From contig JAVTVJ010001329.1 in NCBI GenBank assembly GCA_034509425.1, forward strand, positions 372,001 to 436,000: 64,000 nt of DNA, in the 5' to 3' direction. The stretch is from Eopsaltria australis (lineage: Eukaryota > Chordata > Aves > Passeriformes > Petroicidae). Below, in pieces: positions 44,501 to 59,500 of this stretch (position 1 is its first letter; every line of letters begins with the position of its first letter). The notes under the pieces are model-generated. The model had not been told where the DNA came from. It searched no databases and saw only the letters and a list, made by a program, of their open reading frames with translations. The translations under genes and the position numbers were made by a program.

Positions 44501-47500
44501 AACTGGACTTTCTGGAAACTGGTTTGCTTCCTGGCAATTCCACCTTCTACTGTAAAAGTCATTCAGGAAAGGAAGACACTGAAGTCCTTAAAAAGCAGAG
44601 GCCTCTCACCTGTGTGTTGCCATAACAACAGGTACTCTATGACGATTCAGGTTCTTATCTGCTGCCTTAAGAAATACTTCCCACTCCTCTCTTGCAATAA
44701 ACAACGTATTTTAAATCTCTCAGGCAACACAACTGCCATCAGCTACTTGACAACAAAATAAACTGCCAACTGGACTTTATTATTTAGACTTTACAAACAA
44801 CCACAACAAACTAGTATTTCATGATGATTCTGGGTTCATGTGCTTTCAGATGCACACCATTAACTGTTATTCAGCCATACTGGGAAATTATACAGACTTG
44901 ATCTCAAAATTCATCATTCTTTTTTAATAATATAAGCAGCACTCCAAGTAGAGTTTTTGACTCTACTACTCTAGAGATTTTAGAGTGTCCACCAGATACA
45001 GACAGTGTTGCTTGTTTTCTGACTATTGTTTACATGCAAAGTAACGTATCTGGTTCACACCATAATAATGGCGCTGCATTAACTGAAAAATTGACATTAC
45101 AGAAAAGCTTATGTTTCCACCATCATAAATATACTAAAATATAAATGTACGTACCTCTTTAAATGACTGTAGCAGGTTGCTACCAGAAACTGATAGTGTA
45201 ATGTCTATATGATGCATTATAAACAGTGGCTCTTCCTGTGTTTGGTAAGGAAAACAGGCTAGATTGTCTGCTATGTACAAAAGCATATTCACCTCTGTTT
45301 TCTGGAAGTTAAAGAAAAAATGACATATAAATACATGTAGAAATATCCTGGATTCATACACTTCTGCTGTGTTCCTGACAGTCTAGAGCAAAAAAACATG
45401 ATCACAATTTTTATTCTATATAGCCCCTAAACCCTCTCTAAACAAAATATACATATGCAAAACTTAGTCATACCTGAAGATATATTATTTCTGATACTCC
45501 AAACTGAGTATAAAAGGTGATTCAATATTCATTCTATTACACAGATAAGTACCTTATATTAGAAAGCAAAAATGTACATAGGGGGCAAAGCTGTCAATAA
45601 TTATGTCATAAAAGTACATCATAGAAGGAGAATTTAAGCTTGTAATGCTGCATTTTAACTTCTTCTTAAGTGAAGGAAAAGTGGTGCTTACTGCAGTATC
45701 ATCAAAGAGGTTGAGTAAGGAAATCAGAAAGGCTCGTCTGTGCTGACGGTTCCCTCGAATCATGGAGTAGAGGTGTGAACACAGTGCACTGGATGATTCA
45801 TCGTGTCTAAAACCTCTCACAGGATCTTTTGGGCAGGTATTAATTGCCTGTTGTACTTGGTAAGACATCTTCATACCAGCCACTGCTTTCATCTGAAATG
45901 GAAATAAATTTATTTTTATTCAAAACATTGCTTCCAAACCAGGACAACTGAATCCTAAAGGAGAGTTCATCTGAAACTTAAATTTAAAACACACACTGAG
46001 GCAATACTACCTTTTGAGGTGGCAAGCAGATTTGAGCTGTCAAACAAAAATTGTGGCAGAGATCAGAATGTCTTGTGAACTGCTTTGACTGTGAATTGTG
46101 CTAGCAACATACAACTAATCTGTTTACCCACTACAGCAAGGTACTTCAATTCAAGCAGTTTTCAAGAACACTGAAATGTTCTCATACATGAACAGAATAT
46201 TTTACCACACGTATATGCTTGGTACCACCTGTTGTGAAACCAATAACTGAATCCATATGAGTACAATAGGACTAACAAATAGAAAATTAGTGGGGGGTTT
46301 TTTTCATATATCCAATAATTTCCAGTTGATTTTACTCACTTCAATTGTCCTGCTCTGGTTTCAGAACAAACTGAATCTCTAGTTAGGCTGTATATCCAAC
46401 TGTCCTCATAATACCTCTGCTGCTCTTCAGCAAAGCTGTCTACGTGTCTATACACTGCCTTAAATCCCAGCTGCCCAACACAGCAAATTCCAACTGCTAG
46501 GCTTCACTTAATCGATGAGGTATCTGTTTGCATGGCATCAACAGTGCAATGCTCCAAATGCACTGGAATACAACGAACGACATGTGGAGAGTTCTACAAC
46601 ATGGCACACACACTGAACCTAGACTGGGATCTTCCTAAGTAAGGAGAATGCTGCAGCTTAATTTCAGATCTTAAGCAGAACTGGCACTATGCCACAACTC
46701 CACATCCTCACATAGCCCTTTCAGTAAGATTCACCAGATGATTCATAAGATTCAGCTTCCTATGCTCCTTCTGCTTAGACTACTACTTATAAAGCCCTGG
46801 TGCCTTGCGCACTCTGTATATACTCTAAGGACTTCTATTGACTGTTACATAGTGTTTTCTTTTCTAGTGCACTGATACAGGAAAATCACTGCTAAACATT
46901 ATGAAACACTTTTCCTTATCTCTTATCAAATAAAGGCTCTTAAGTACTATTTAGTGTGGGAAATACTACTGTGAACCGTAAGGCAAAGGAAATTTTGGAC
47001 TAGAAGAGACATTTCAAATTATATTATCCTTCCTGTTTCTCAGAACAGAAATCTCCAAACAGAGGAAAGAGTCATCTTTAACAACGGTTTCAAGTTATTG
47101 TTTATTTTTTTACTTTATACTCTTTTTGAAGCTGAAGCATATTCAAGTGTTAAACCACTAGAGAACATAACAGTATTTTGTAAAATGTTAAATTACAATT
47201 ACTTACGTGAATGAACCCAGCATATTTTTTGTCAATTTCCACCAACTGCTGGTCAGCTTTATTTCGCATAGAGGGCTCTGGATCTGTACCCATAGCAATT
47301 AAGTACGGCACACACTTGAAAAACAAATGAAATTATTATTCAGAGGCATTGTAACTCCTCTTTCTTGGTCTTTGTTCTTTGTTTCTACTGCAGAAATTAG
47401 AACAGGAAGGTCTGTGCAACTTACTACCTTTTTTTCAAGTAAACAGAACAAAATACTATGAGACACCAGCATTCTAACAAAGTTGTGAGAGGTTTCAGGT

Positions 47501-50500
47501 AGTATTTCCCTTTTTCTCAAACTCTAAAGTCAATTTAAAATACAGAAAATTGTATTTAAAAAAACTCCAAACAACCACTTATGATAGAACATGTGCAATG
47601 GTTGCAGCATCAAAAATTAATTACAAAACATTATGTAAGCAAAGAATAATGGAGATGATGATTGAAGTTCTGACACTGACTGTGGAATTCCATAGTGTTC
47701 GGAGGACATAGGGATTGAGGTAGAAGCAAGCTGACACAGGATAAAGAATTAAATAAAGAAAACATTTTGGCATATATCTCAAAGTTGTAACAGAAATATG
47801 CTCCAATTTATGTATCTACATGCTCTTTAGGAACTGCTTGGGCTTTTACCTCCTAATCCAAAAATAGATAATAAAGCATTTGGAATCTCACGGGCTACCA
47901 ACATAAATCAGATTTCAAAATACGCCTTCTGTAAAGGCCTTTTGTTACAATAAGAAGCTACTGCAACAAAAATAGAAGAGAAGATCTGGAAGTTTATATA
48001 GCAAGTCTGAAAGGCTCTCAAAACATGAATAAAAGAAAGTCCCACCACAAAAGCCTATCATACCTGAACAGGATGGATGAGACCTTGGTTTAATGTCAGT
48101 GCAATGACATTTAGAGCAAAGTGGCGTACACTGGACTGGTTATGAAAGAAAGCCTCAAGGACCTGTTTGAGATATAGCTGCATGATGGAACTACTCATCC
48201 CTGAGGAAATATCACCCATTTCTTTCAGGTCTTCCTGTTTTGCTACTTTTTTCCCTGTAAAAAGGACAAAAGCAATAGCATACTCATCATAGTATAACCA
48301 CTTATTTTACCATCGCTTGATATATGCTGATCTTTAAGTTTCACAATAAATACATTTCAGCTGTCTTAGAATGGGTTTATGATCACATGGAACACAGAAC
48401 ATGTATAAATGTATAAATATATCAAAAAACTAGAGAGACAAAATTTGAATTCAAGTCTTAATTCCTTAATAAAGTATTTTTTAAAATGTTGTATTTATTA
48501 TCTGCAAATTAAACTTAAGAGGGTTTTTTGATAAAATTATTATTACCATGACCACGATTATGAATTCTGGATTGCTCCCAGTATTTATACATCTTGGAAG
48601 TAAAGAATACATCTATGCATATATCTCTTTTTAAATAATTGTAAGACACTTTGGGTACTATACTACTGATCTGGTTACAATTTTAAAGGTCTCAGTGCAG
48701 ATATATAGCAACTGTATGCAACAAAGTCAGGTTTCACAAGGCTCATGGGCACAGAAGAACTCAGCACTTACAGTCTCTGTCTGCCTGCTGCATACGTGTA
48801 TCCTCCTCCTGCAAGTAGGTCTGGAGGTTTTTCAACACCTGGATTTTTAGATTTACTGAACAGTTCTTATCTGAAAGAATGCTGTTGTACAGAGTCTTCA
48901 CTTCCTGTTCGAACATTAAACTTGGGTGCTGTATAAATGCAAATCCTAAGGGTGGAGAAAAGAGGAAATGGTTCGCATTACTATAATCTAGAAATTGTAT
49001 TTCTGCTTTTTACGCTCTTCAGAAGAAAGGTATGAAATTTATCTCCTCCCAGCAGCATAGCTTTTTCTAGTCCAAACAGTATCGCGCTTCCATATGGACA
49101 CCATCCATTGCTTACAAGGAATTCTGATAGCCATGGCATTTCTATTAATCACGACCCTGTTTGATGGATAAAATGGAGTGCTGACCCAGGGCAGCTGCAC
49201 AGAAAGTTATACAGGTCTGGAACCAGGTCCAGGGTAGTGGCCTGCAACTCAATGACTAGGAGCTATCATAAGAACAAGAAAGGAACATTACCAAGAATTA
49301 TCTGTTATTTTTCTAATACAGACATTCTAATACATCTAGAGACAAACATTTTGCTGCAACTGTAAAAGGTGACTCGTATGGATGCAGAGAAAATGTGGAA
49401 AAATTGATAAATATCACGAGTATTTAACATCAAAATAGAAAAAACAGTCACCAGGGAACACAGTAAAACTTATACTTCTTACTGTCATTTTTCATATACC
49501 TGTTGCAGTCTTCTCTTGAAGACTGCCTGAAGTGTTCCCAAGACTATGTGTTTTAGAACACACACTCTACAGAAATGTTCTTAGCTGTAGTCTTACACTT
49601 GCCAATGAACTAGGTGTTCTTAAGTCTGTATTCAATAAAAACTTCTCTAAATTACCGATAGTATATATCATTATAGCTAATGCATGTAGATTTAGAAGTG
49701 CTCCTGAAAAACTCTTACAGAGTATCTTAAGAAAACAGTAATGGGAACATAACATCCTAATTTAATTTACATTTAACTACTTCATTGTTTTTAAGACTGT
49801 TTAGGAAAAGCAGACATTAAAATGCATTTTCTATGACCACAAAAAACTCAGATTTTAAATGAGCACACAGAAAATATAGGAACATAAAAGAAAAATGTGA
49901 GGAAAAAATTAAAGCAAATAAAATTATGCAAGTGCAATGCATACGAATAGCTGTAACAGAGGTTTTTAAAAGAGGCTCCATACACACAAAAAGACAGTGT
50001 AGGTAAAGGCTAGGTCCAAGCTAAGCCCTCAGTGTGTTTCATGATCTCACTTCAGCCTTAAAACAAGAACCAGAAAAGGAGGTGAGATGAAGGAAAAAGA
50101 GAAGAAAAAGGAATCATGGTGGTCTTTGGAGTATGTGGTACGATTGTGCAGTCTATATAAGTATAAATTGACGTTTGTAACTTGACCACCTCTGTGCAAA
50201 ATCCAACCCATTTCTTATGGGTAATTTTAAAAATGAAAAGCACATATATGGATGTGTAACAACGCATAAAGCTTTTTTCTTCATTTACTTTAAGAACTCT
50301 AAACCACCAGTATTCTCAGGGAAATTCTTCCATCCCCGGTTAACTGGGGAAGAAATCTTACTTGGTATAAGAGGCTGTCATAGGAGATGAAGAAAGGCAC
50401 CTGCTGTGTGTTTTTTTAAGGACTGAATTCACATCTCAGAGATGCTCTCCACTGTCACACCATTTCTCTTCACACCTTTGTTTTCACTCTGTTAAGGATC

Positions 50501-53500
50501 TTTACAGTAAGCACTGAACTTGGTTGGATAAAACATTAACTGTTAGGTACTTAAAAGCTTAACTAAATTTACGAACAAATTTATATCCTTGACTTGTTTT
50601 GCAAGTACACATGTGGAAGAGAAGCATAACCATAATTATTAACCCTAGGATTAAGCTTAATCTCTCAACAGCAGGGGCATATCCTGAGACAAAGGTTAAA
50701 ACTGTTCAGTGTCCCTTCTAAAGTGACGGGCTGATAGGAAAGTATACTCTTCACATGACCCTTTTCACCACATACAAATGTTGAGTTAGCTTGCTAGTCC
50801 TTTTCACCATACTGCTGCTCACAAACATGGAATGAGTTCAACAGCTTTGCTCAGTGACTAGCCTGAGGTGTAAATTTGCACTGTCTACCACATCGCCATA
50901 CATCCAACAGCTATCTTCAGAATCAGTACTTGTATGAAATCAATACATCACTAAAAACAGTGAGGTTTAATTAAATGCAGATTGATATGCCTACAGACAG
51001 AAAAAAAAATCTGAAGAATGACTACTGACACAATAGATCACAGTCCAGTCTATAATTTAGAAACATTTTTGGCAAATGTGACATACTCCATATCCATGAG
51101 CAGAGTGATCATGTCTGTGGTTAGGAATACAGATCCTACCCCACATATAATATTCTGCAGTGTAATTAAACTGGACAGGACTATAGTTAAGTGTCATGTA
51201 CATTGACATAATGTCCAGAAAAACTGCAAGTAGTCCAGAGAACCACAGCATTGCTCCTGCAACAGAGGCAGCTCCAATGCCATTAATCCTGCTCAACTGT
51301 CTTGAAATGGTTTCTCATATAATATGAAATGAAGATTCAGTCTTGATCCTTACCCTCTGAGCCCTCCCTAGCTTGAATTAGAGTAGGATGTCTGAAAAGT
51401 CACCTGAACAGCAACATAAAGAGGCAAATTCTTGTCCACAGTTAAATCATACAATGGAGGCTCTCATTCCTTAGAGACAATTTATTTTAGACCAAGCAAT
51501 AACCATGACTTAACTCTTCCAGACACCATTTTCTCAGATGTATGATTTCTGTCTCTAAGTCAGTGGCAGTTCATTTTCTGCTGCAAGTGACTGAAATGTC
51601 ATACTAATCTCACAAAGGCCATCCAGCCACTATAAACTGCGGAGTTCCTTTGACTCCTGAGGAATGTCTGCTCCTACCCCTAAAATGTTCCAAGTTTTTC
51701 CATCATTTTTTTACCTTGTAGACTGAAAAACCAGGTTTGGAGTTACAACACACTTGCATGTGGAGAAAAAAATAGCACCTTCATTACCTTGGAAATTTGC
51801 TGCCCTCTACATTATGGTCACACATCAGAAGGCATTCACTGTCAAAAGCACCCAGTCTGCTGCAGAATTATGCAACTAGCAACCCTCGGACAGCTTTGTT
51901 ATGACCAGTTCTCAAACAAAATATGCAGTAAGTTTTGATTTTAAGCAAACTCTCCTGTAACTAAAATACATGAATTCCTACTGATACACACAGATTTTCA
52001 CTAGAGAATAATAAAAAACTATTAATATTCCTTACCAAGACCAATAATGGCTTTTGTCTGTACTTCTTCATCTGAATGCTTTGTAAAATACATCAGCAGT
52101 TCAAGTACTTTGTCCTTAATGTTAACCTGGGCAAATTAAACAAAAATAATAGCTATTTGAAGATGAAAGAGATGTTTTTAATCCCTTATAAAAAGAATAC
52201 ATATAAAAAAAAAAAGGAGGAACACAACTTTACTGCATAGTCCTTGCAACAACCAGAAAGCTATGACATACGCATTATGGAAAAATATATACCTTTGAGG
52301 GACTATGAATAATGTGCTTTCAAATTAAGGTGGAGCATTCATTATACTTAAGACATGGAGAATAAGTGAAAGTTATTTTACCTTACTGTTGCCCTTAAAA
52401 TCTTCCTGATCAAAATCAAAATGCCGACACAATGCTCCAACAGTGAAAAGTGATCTAAGGAGTGCTGGTTTATTGGCAGTAAGTATTGTACTGTTGGGGT
52501 CTTCTTGGTGTTGATTTTTTAATTTAGAAAGTGCACCTGCAGTAAAATAAAAGGTTTTATCACAGTGTTTAATTGTGGTGTATCCCTCAGATAAGACTTT
52601 GTACTCAAAAATGAAAAGCGACAATTACTTGTTATAATTTTGCTTACCATAGTATCTGTTAAAACAGGCCCAAACAAATTTATAGTTCTGGGTGACCTTG
52701 TTCACAACAGCCCCAAGACAGCTCACACAGTGCTGAACAACCTAGGAGCAAGAAAGAACAAATAAATTATCTTCTTAGTAGTTTAAATTGAGATTTTTGT
52801 GAAGCTATGTAAGAAAAAGCTATGCTGAACTGAAATTAACAATCTAACAGATATAATGTAATGTCCCTCCCTAGACTGCTCTGAGAAGCTACTCAAACTC
52901 ATTAAATTACAGCAAAACCATGTGCAAACCCTGGTAAACCTGATTTTTCATGACTCAAAAGTTACCTTCATAATGAAGACAAGACTGTCTTTAAACCAAA
53001 GTCATGTGAAATGGATTGAATAGAATAGTAGCAATTAAAAACTTACTGTCATGCCATATTTGATGATGAGTTTCATGAGGTCTTCCTCAATAGTGGCAAG
53101 AAAGGTCTCACTTGGGTGCTCCATTAGCGGTACTACAAGCTCCAAGATTTTTGCAACGTTGCAGATCACCATGAAATCATTCTGGGTCTGAAACAACAGC
53201 ATTTATAGTGTTGAACATTTCTGGCCATGGCTAAGCTAAGCACTATTAATATGCACTGACAGTTAAAAACTCCAGCTTATTTGAGATACTTGGTTAAAGT
53301 CTAAAAGAATATTTATATATTTTACATCTGCTTTTAAATTACATATTATTATGCAATCTAGTTCTGTTTTACTACAGGCATTCTGGGGAAAAAAGTCTGG
53401 ATGACTTTTTTTCACCGAATTACACCTCTTATCAAGGCTGTGTCAGATCTGAAAACCTTTGGGTCTGACAATTTTGTGGAGTCTTACAGGAAATCTAGGA

Positions 53501-56500
53501 AGTCTTCCTGAGATATACACACTAGAGAACACAAAACACCTGAAAACTAGGTATCAGCAACAAAATGAAGTTGTGCTATGACTTAATGCACCTTAAACAA
53601 AAGGTAATAATGTGCACAAGTATAGAAATTACAAATTAAATTACTGCTGGTTCGCATTATCATGACTGTATGTAAATTTTAAGTGTGGAATTTAAGGAAA
53701 ACATCTGTTAAAGAGACATCCTGGTAGAAAAGGTGTTTTGACAAATCCAGCCTGCTAATCAGGACAGTATAAATCCTGAATGCTATCATGTTGTGGTGGT
53801 CCAAGCCCCCAAAAACCCATTTCACCCCATAGGAAGCTCTGGGCTAGGGACTCCCCTGGGGCAGAGCCCTAAGTGGTTTGCCCTGTGGATGGGCCCAGCT
53901 TCCTGGGGGCTGGCTGCCCTGTTCCCACTTGTCAGGCCAGCTGCCACTCTGCTGTCTATCATCTTTAGGTTCCAGAAAGTTCTCTGTTACTTAGTAGTTG
54001 ATTGTGTTAACCCCTTGCCAGTCTCCTCCTCTCCTCCCCCTTCCCTTCCCAGTTGGTCCCGGTCCCCTGAACCCTCCCTGGTTCCTCCCCTGAGCCCGTC
54101 AGTGATTGGTTTGTAATCCCTCAATAAAAATCTGATGCAGAAGGTGCCCCGGGTCTTTCGCCTGGATGCCCAGAGAGCTGGTAACACTGTGTTACAGTGT
54201 ATTATTCCGGGGCGAAAGAACCCTCCCGCAATACTCTGGCTCTTTGGTTACAGTGTCCACCGTACATGGAGACAGGGCCTGTGGCAAGGGACATAAGGAT
54301 CCCACAGCAGTGAACCTGCTCAGGTCTGGGACATTCGCTTGTAGCCGCCGTCGGGCTGCTGTCTGAAACCCTGGTGGGCAGCTGGCCGGCCCACGCCATC
54401 GGCCACACTATCAAGCTCTTTGACATGTTCAAGCTGTCAGTGGTAATTCTATGATTCATCCCAACCATGTGTAAATACAAAACAAACCTATGCAACCCAC
54501 TAAATAAGCTGCATCAAGATAAGTCTTTCCTATACCGTTTGTTCAGAAGCATCTCTAAGAACCTGTTGTAAATGTGCCTAGAGAACGTGGAAAATCCCTG
54601 GAAAATGCCAGGCTGTGCCTACAATCTAACTTGGTAACAATAACCCGTTAAGCCTGCCCCGGGCAGCTCACCTATTGAAAGGCACTGCTGCCACCCACTC
54701 ATGCTCATGATCCTTGAGCAATGGGTGCATGATCCAGCCCTGCTCCTTTTAACCAAGGCGCTGGATCAAAATGGCAGAAACCACTGAAAGGATCCAGAGA
54801 CCTGAGTGGGGGAGGGTTTCAGTGTTAGAGCTCTCTACGATGTCCTACCCGGGAATACAAGAGCACTAGATCTAGCTAAGTGAGAGATGAAGTCTAGAAG
54901 AGGATGTATTTGCTATACATTAGATCACTCTATCTTATGGAACCTTATACTTAGTCTTAAGATTCATATATTCAATATTAACTACTTCTAAGGCTGTGAC
55001 TGTAAGCTAAAATAATTCTAAGAAATTACTTCTTAATGGGAGAAAAACTGGGAAAGATACAGCACAACTTTCAGTTTCATTTGGCTGTAAAATATGGAGG
55101 TAGAATGAGAGGAAGAGCATCTTAGAAGCTACAAGGATCTTCAAAAGGACCTAGTAACCTCCAAACCTATGATGCCCATGAAAAAACCCCACTATTTTAA
55201 ATTTTCTTTTCCTACCTTATATTTCATCACATATACAAGAAGATGTTCATTTGCATGCACAATTATCTAGGGAAAAGAAAAGACTGATTTTCTCTACTTA
55301 CACTACATTTAGTGGTCAGGTATGGCTGCATGGTCATGGCATGTTTGACCATTAGCTGGGGCCTTATTTTGCTGAATAAGAACAAAGTGGTTATGCACGC
55401 AACCAAGCGACCAGAATTCACACCTTTATTGTCAGAATCTGCAAAAGATTAGAAAATACGAAAAGGATATTAAGACCAAGTACTGTTTAAGCAATGAAAA
55501 ACATATGGCCTAAACACTATTAGAGTATCTCTTTCACTGAATCTGTCAGGATCTAAACAGAATGTTATTAGAAATGGGTACATAATGTGTTAACATTTAT
55601 ATGTGATTACAAGAGACTTGAAAAAAGAAGTGAAGATGCATCAAAGATATCACTAGTTTTTAAACTCCTTACTGTGTTAGACTAGCCCAACCAATGATTC
55701 CTGTTGTAAATGTAGAACATACTAATGCAAATAAAATTTGCCATGTTAGTTTTGGTTTTAGTGATCTGAAATTTTGAATCTCTTATTTTAAAAGTCTTAC
55801 TATTGTGGTTAGCTAGTGAAGATTAGGGAGGTTTTATTATTACACAGGGCTTAAAATTTCAGAATTTAAGAGCAATGATTTATTACAATCAGCTTTTAAC
55901 AGGAATTCCAGAACAGTAACTTTTTGCAATGAAGTGATTTCAACAACTGTTACAGTATCAAAAAAAAATCCGAAGGATTTTAGCTGAGTTTTAAATAGTA
56001 TTACCTGATAAAGATTCTTCATATTTAAGAATGTGCTCAACCAAATTGTCAACAAGTTGAGTACATGCTTTCTTCACAGGTTTATACGAGGCATCCTCTT
56101 CTGACTTCAACAGCTATAGCAGATGAAACAAAATGGTTTACTGTTAAGCTGCATTCATTTGCATAGGATATATGCTGGTTTTATAACAATTACTACAGAT
56201 ACACAATGATTTTAGACTACAAAAGTATTTAACTCTACATAAAAGTTACATGGTGAAGAAAAAGTTATGGGAAGTAAAAATGCAACATAAGTAAAAAAAA
56301 ATTAACTGCAATAAAAATCCATAGTAGTTCTCCTGATGTTTTGCATCAGGATGAAAGCTGTTTTATGCTTAATGAAATAATGCAGAAACTAGCAGGAGTT
56401 TGAAGATTTTTTGAATTATTAGAGACATAAAAAGCAAATTCAAACCAAATGGTTTTGACACTAAGCCAAAATACCAAATGAAGATCTAACATAGCTGTAT

Positions 56501-59500
56501 ATCAGCATTTTATTCAAACTTTTTACATATGAGTTTGGGTACTAAAATTGCGTCCATAAAGATTCTTCTAGTATCTAAGAAGGACTGAGAACATATTGTA
56601 GCCTTTTCCTCAGTGAAGAGGCTTTGATTTACTTGATAACCTATTTTCATGACACTCCAGGCAAGTGCAAAATCAAAGGATTTTTTTGCTTGAAAATTAC
56701 CAGTGCATGTAAGATGTGGAAAATGATAACACAGGTTAAGAGATAAACAAACCAAGCTCAATTCTTAGAAATATTTGGATTAGACACAAGTAGAATATAA
56801 TAGAGAAGTAACTGATACTCTGAAGATTATTGCTTCCGTTAATTATGTAAAAAATATATTGGATGTGAAAATAAAATTATCTACTGTTTAAAAACATCTA
56901 CATCACTAGACACTTTATTTCAGAATCAAGTTTCTTAGCTGTGGAATTTGTAGTATGTCAGTCATTATTGAAGAACTAATGAAATTAAAAACAAACAAAT
57001 GAAACTCCTCCCAAAACCAAGAAATGAAATATTTTTAAGAGATCATTTGCAAAGACAGAAAATAATGCCAAAGAAAACTGCACCAAGAAAGATAGAAAAA
57101 AAGGTCAATGTTTGAAGAGTAGGAATTGAATTTGTCTACTGTAGGACTGCTCTTGGAGTTCCCCTTCTGTGTTTTAGAAGCAAAAGGAACATCAAAATTT
57201 TAACAATGATTGTGCTATGCATTAAAAATTCATTACTTACATTTTGAAGAAGCTGTTCAAACCAATCATACCCTGTATCTCTACAAGCTGCAACCTGTAA
57301 GTATTTTTGAGAATAAACTGGTTAATAAACAAGGCATCTGAGGAAAAATTGTTTCAATAAAGATGTCATCTCAAAAGACCAGTAAACATGCATACATTTC
57401 CATATGCCTTAAGAACAACAGAGATCAGAAATTGTCTTCTGCATTTGAAAAATAGTTCCCACCATATAAGTGAAACTAGAATTTGTACTTCATACAACAC
57501 AAAGCCTACATGCTTTACTGGAGATTGCTGTCTCTAGTGCAAGACACGCTTCCATTTTGCAGAACATTTTGCACAAATTTAAGGATAAATACAATTATGA
57601 CACTCTGAAAATGGACATGCATGTGTATCATAGAATCACAGGATCTCTTGAGTTGGAAGGGATTCACAAGGATCATCAAGTCCAACTCCTGGCCCTGCCC
57701 AGGACACCCCAAGAGTCTCACCACATGCCTGACAGCACTGTCCAAACTCTTAAACTCTGCCAGGCTGCTGCTGTGACCACTGCCCTGAGGAGCCTGTTCC
57801 AGTGCCCAACCACCCTCTGGGTGAAGAACCTTTTCCTGATATCCAACCTAAACCTCCCCTGACACAACTTCAGACCCTTCCTCTGGTTCTGTCACTGGGC
57901 ACCAGAGAAAAGTACACACACACACACACATTTATTTATGTACATATATACATGTATTTTTATATAAACAAACCAAGCCTTCACTGGTATCATATGGCAG
58001 GAACAACACACAGGTGGTTCAAATTAGAACTGATAGGAGAACTGAGAATTAAACAGAAGTCAAATTGATTGACTTCTCAGACAGGAAAAATGCAAACTAA
58101 ACTATAGTTTTTTAAAATACTGTAAAGCAGAATGAAGATTAAACCTATAATTTTAAGTAATGAAGTGAGTTTTTTAATTTGAGCTTTAGATTTTAAATTG
58201 TCTTAGTAATTGATATTAAAACACCTTTTCAGCACAGTGATTTTGTGCAACATATTTTCACTACAAATTGAAGCATTTTTATCTGAAACAGATTTTGTTA
58301 TTCTGGAGATATGCTATTTAATTTGCTGCTCCTAGAAAGTAAGATAATTATGTAGACACCAGTTTACTCTGAGCAAAAACATGACCCTGTATTTATTAAA
58401 AGAGCTTATTTACCTTGTCAAATAAAGTTCATTAATTGAGGAAAATTTTCTTTTAAGAAACAAGTTCTCAGGTAGGCTTAAGTATACCTGTAATTCCTGC
58501 AGAATGCTACATACAATAGAAATTTGTTCTGCTTTAACTGAACAAGCATTTGATAGAAGCCGAACATAGTGTGGTCACAGTTATTATTGCCAGCAGATCA
58601 GTGACCATTTAAAATTTCTTACAGTCTGCTCAATCACATGAATATTTTTGGCATACATTTCATGCCAGGAAATATAAAAGGAAAACCATCTGAAAAATTA
58701 CTGTGTTTAAAAAAATACAGATAATATTTCAAAGATACTAAAAAAAATTGAATTTTGCACACAACTCAAATTTATTTAACGTACCACATCAGTGATGTTT
58801 AGTATTTTCCTTGTCATTGCTTCTTTGTCATGGTGTGGAGTTGGAGTAAACCAGAGCTTCTGGAATGTCTCATTTACTAATTTCTGAAGGAAATAAAATG
58901 TTAGAAGAAATAAATAAACTTACATTATCACATAAGTATTACTTCTAATACATCCATATAACAGATTTCCTGATGATCTCTGCCTTTTCATAAGGAATTA
59001 CGCAACTTAAGTGAGACTGTATTAGGAAATGTTATCTGAGACAGATCTGGATCTACTATTACAGGACTTACACTGACACCAAGTCAAATTTCAGCAAAAT
59101 GGAACAATGGGAATTGATGCTACAGAAAATAAAGGTACCACTTTTCTGCATTAACTGGTGTTCCTCACAAAAACACAGCTGAGAAGCTGACAACTGAACA
59201 AACAATTCCTGCAGCAGAACTGCAGCAGCAGTGGTAGGTTTCTTTAGTTTACAAAACAGCTGTGACAAAGTGGGAAGAGAGAGAAGCCAAGTCTCTATAC
59301 TCATATATAGAAGTATGTTACCTTCCAATGTTTTTGAATGGAGGACAAGATAGAATAGAATGCAAGTGAACAAAAATTATTCCAAAATCAGTTCTCATTC
59401 ATGGAATTGTTAATAATGCATTAAAGTTTATGCCTCATTTTTTGTCATTGTTAGAAAGGTAAGAGGAAGGAGGGGAGAGAACAAGGTCATCCTCCCTCTC

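Noticed and set aside
54550..54900. Possible second LTR after the solo LTR
   Set aside because: The sequence is GC-richer than its surroundings, but no TG...CA ends with a duplication and no poly(A) signal were found.
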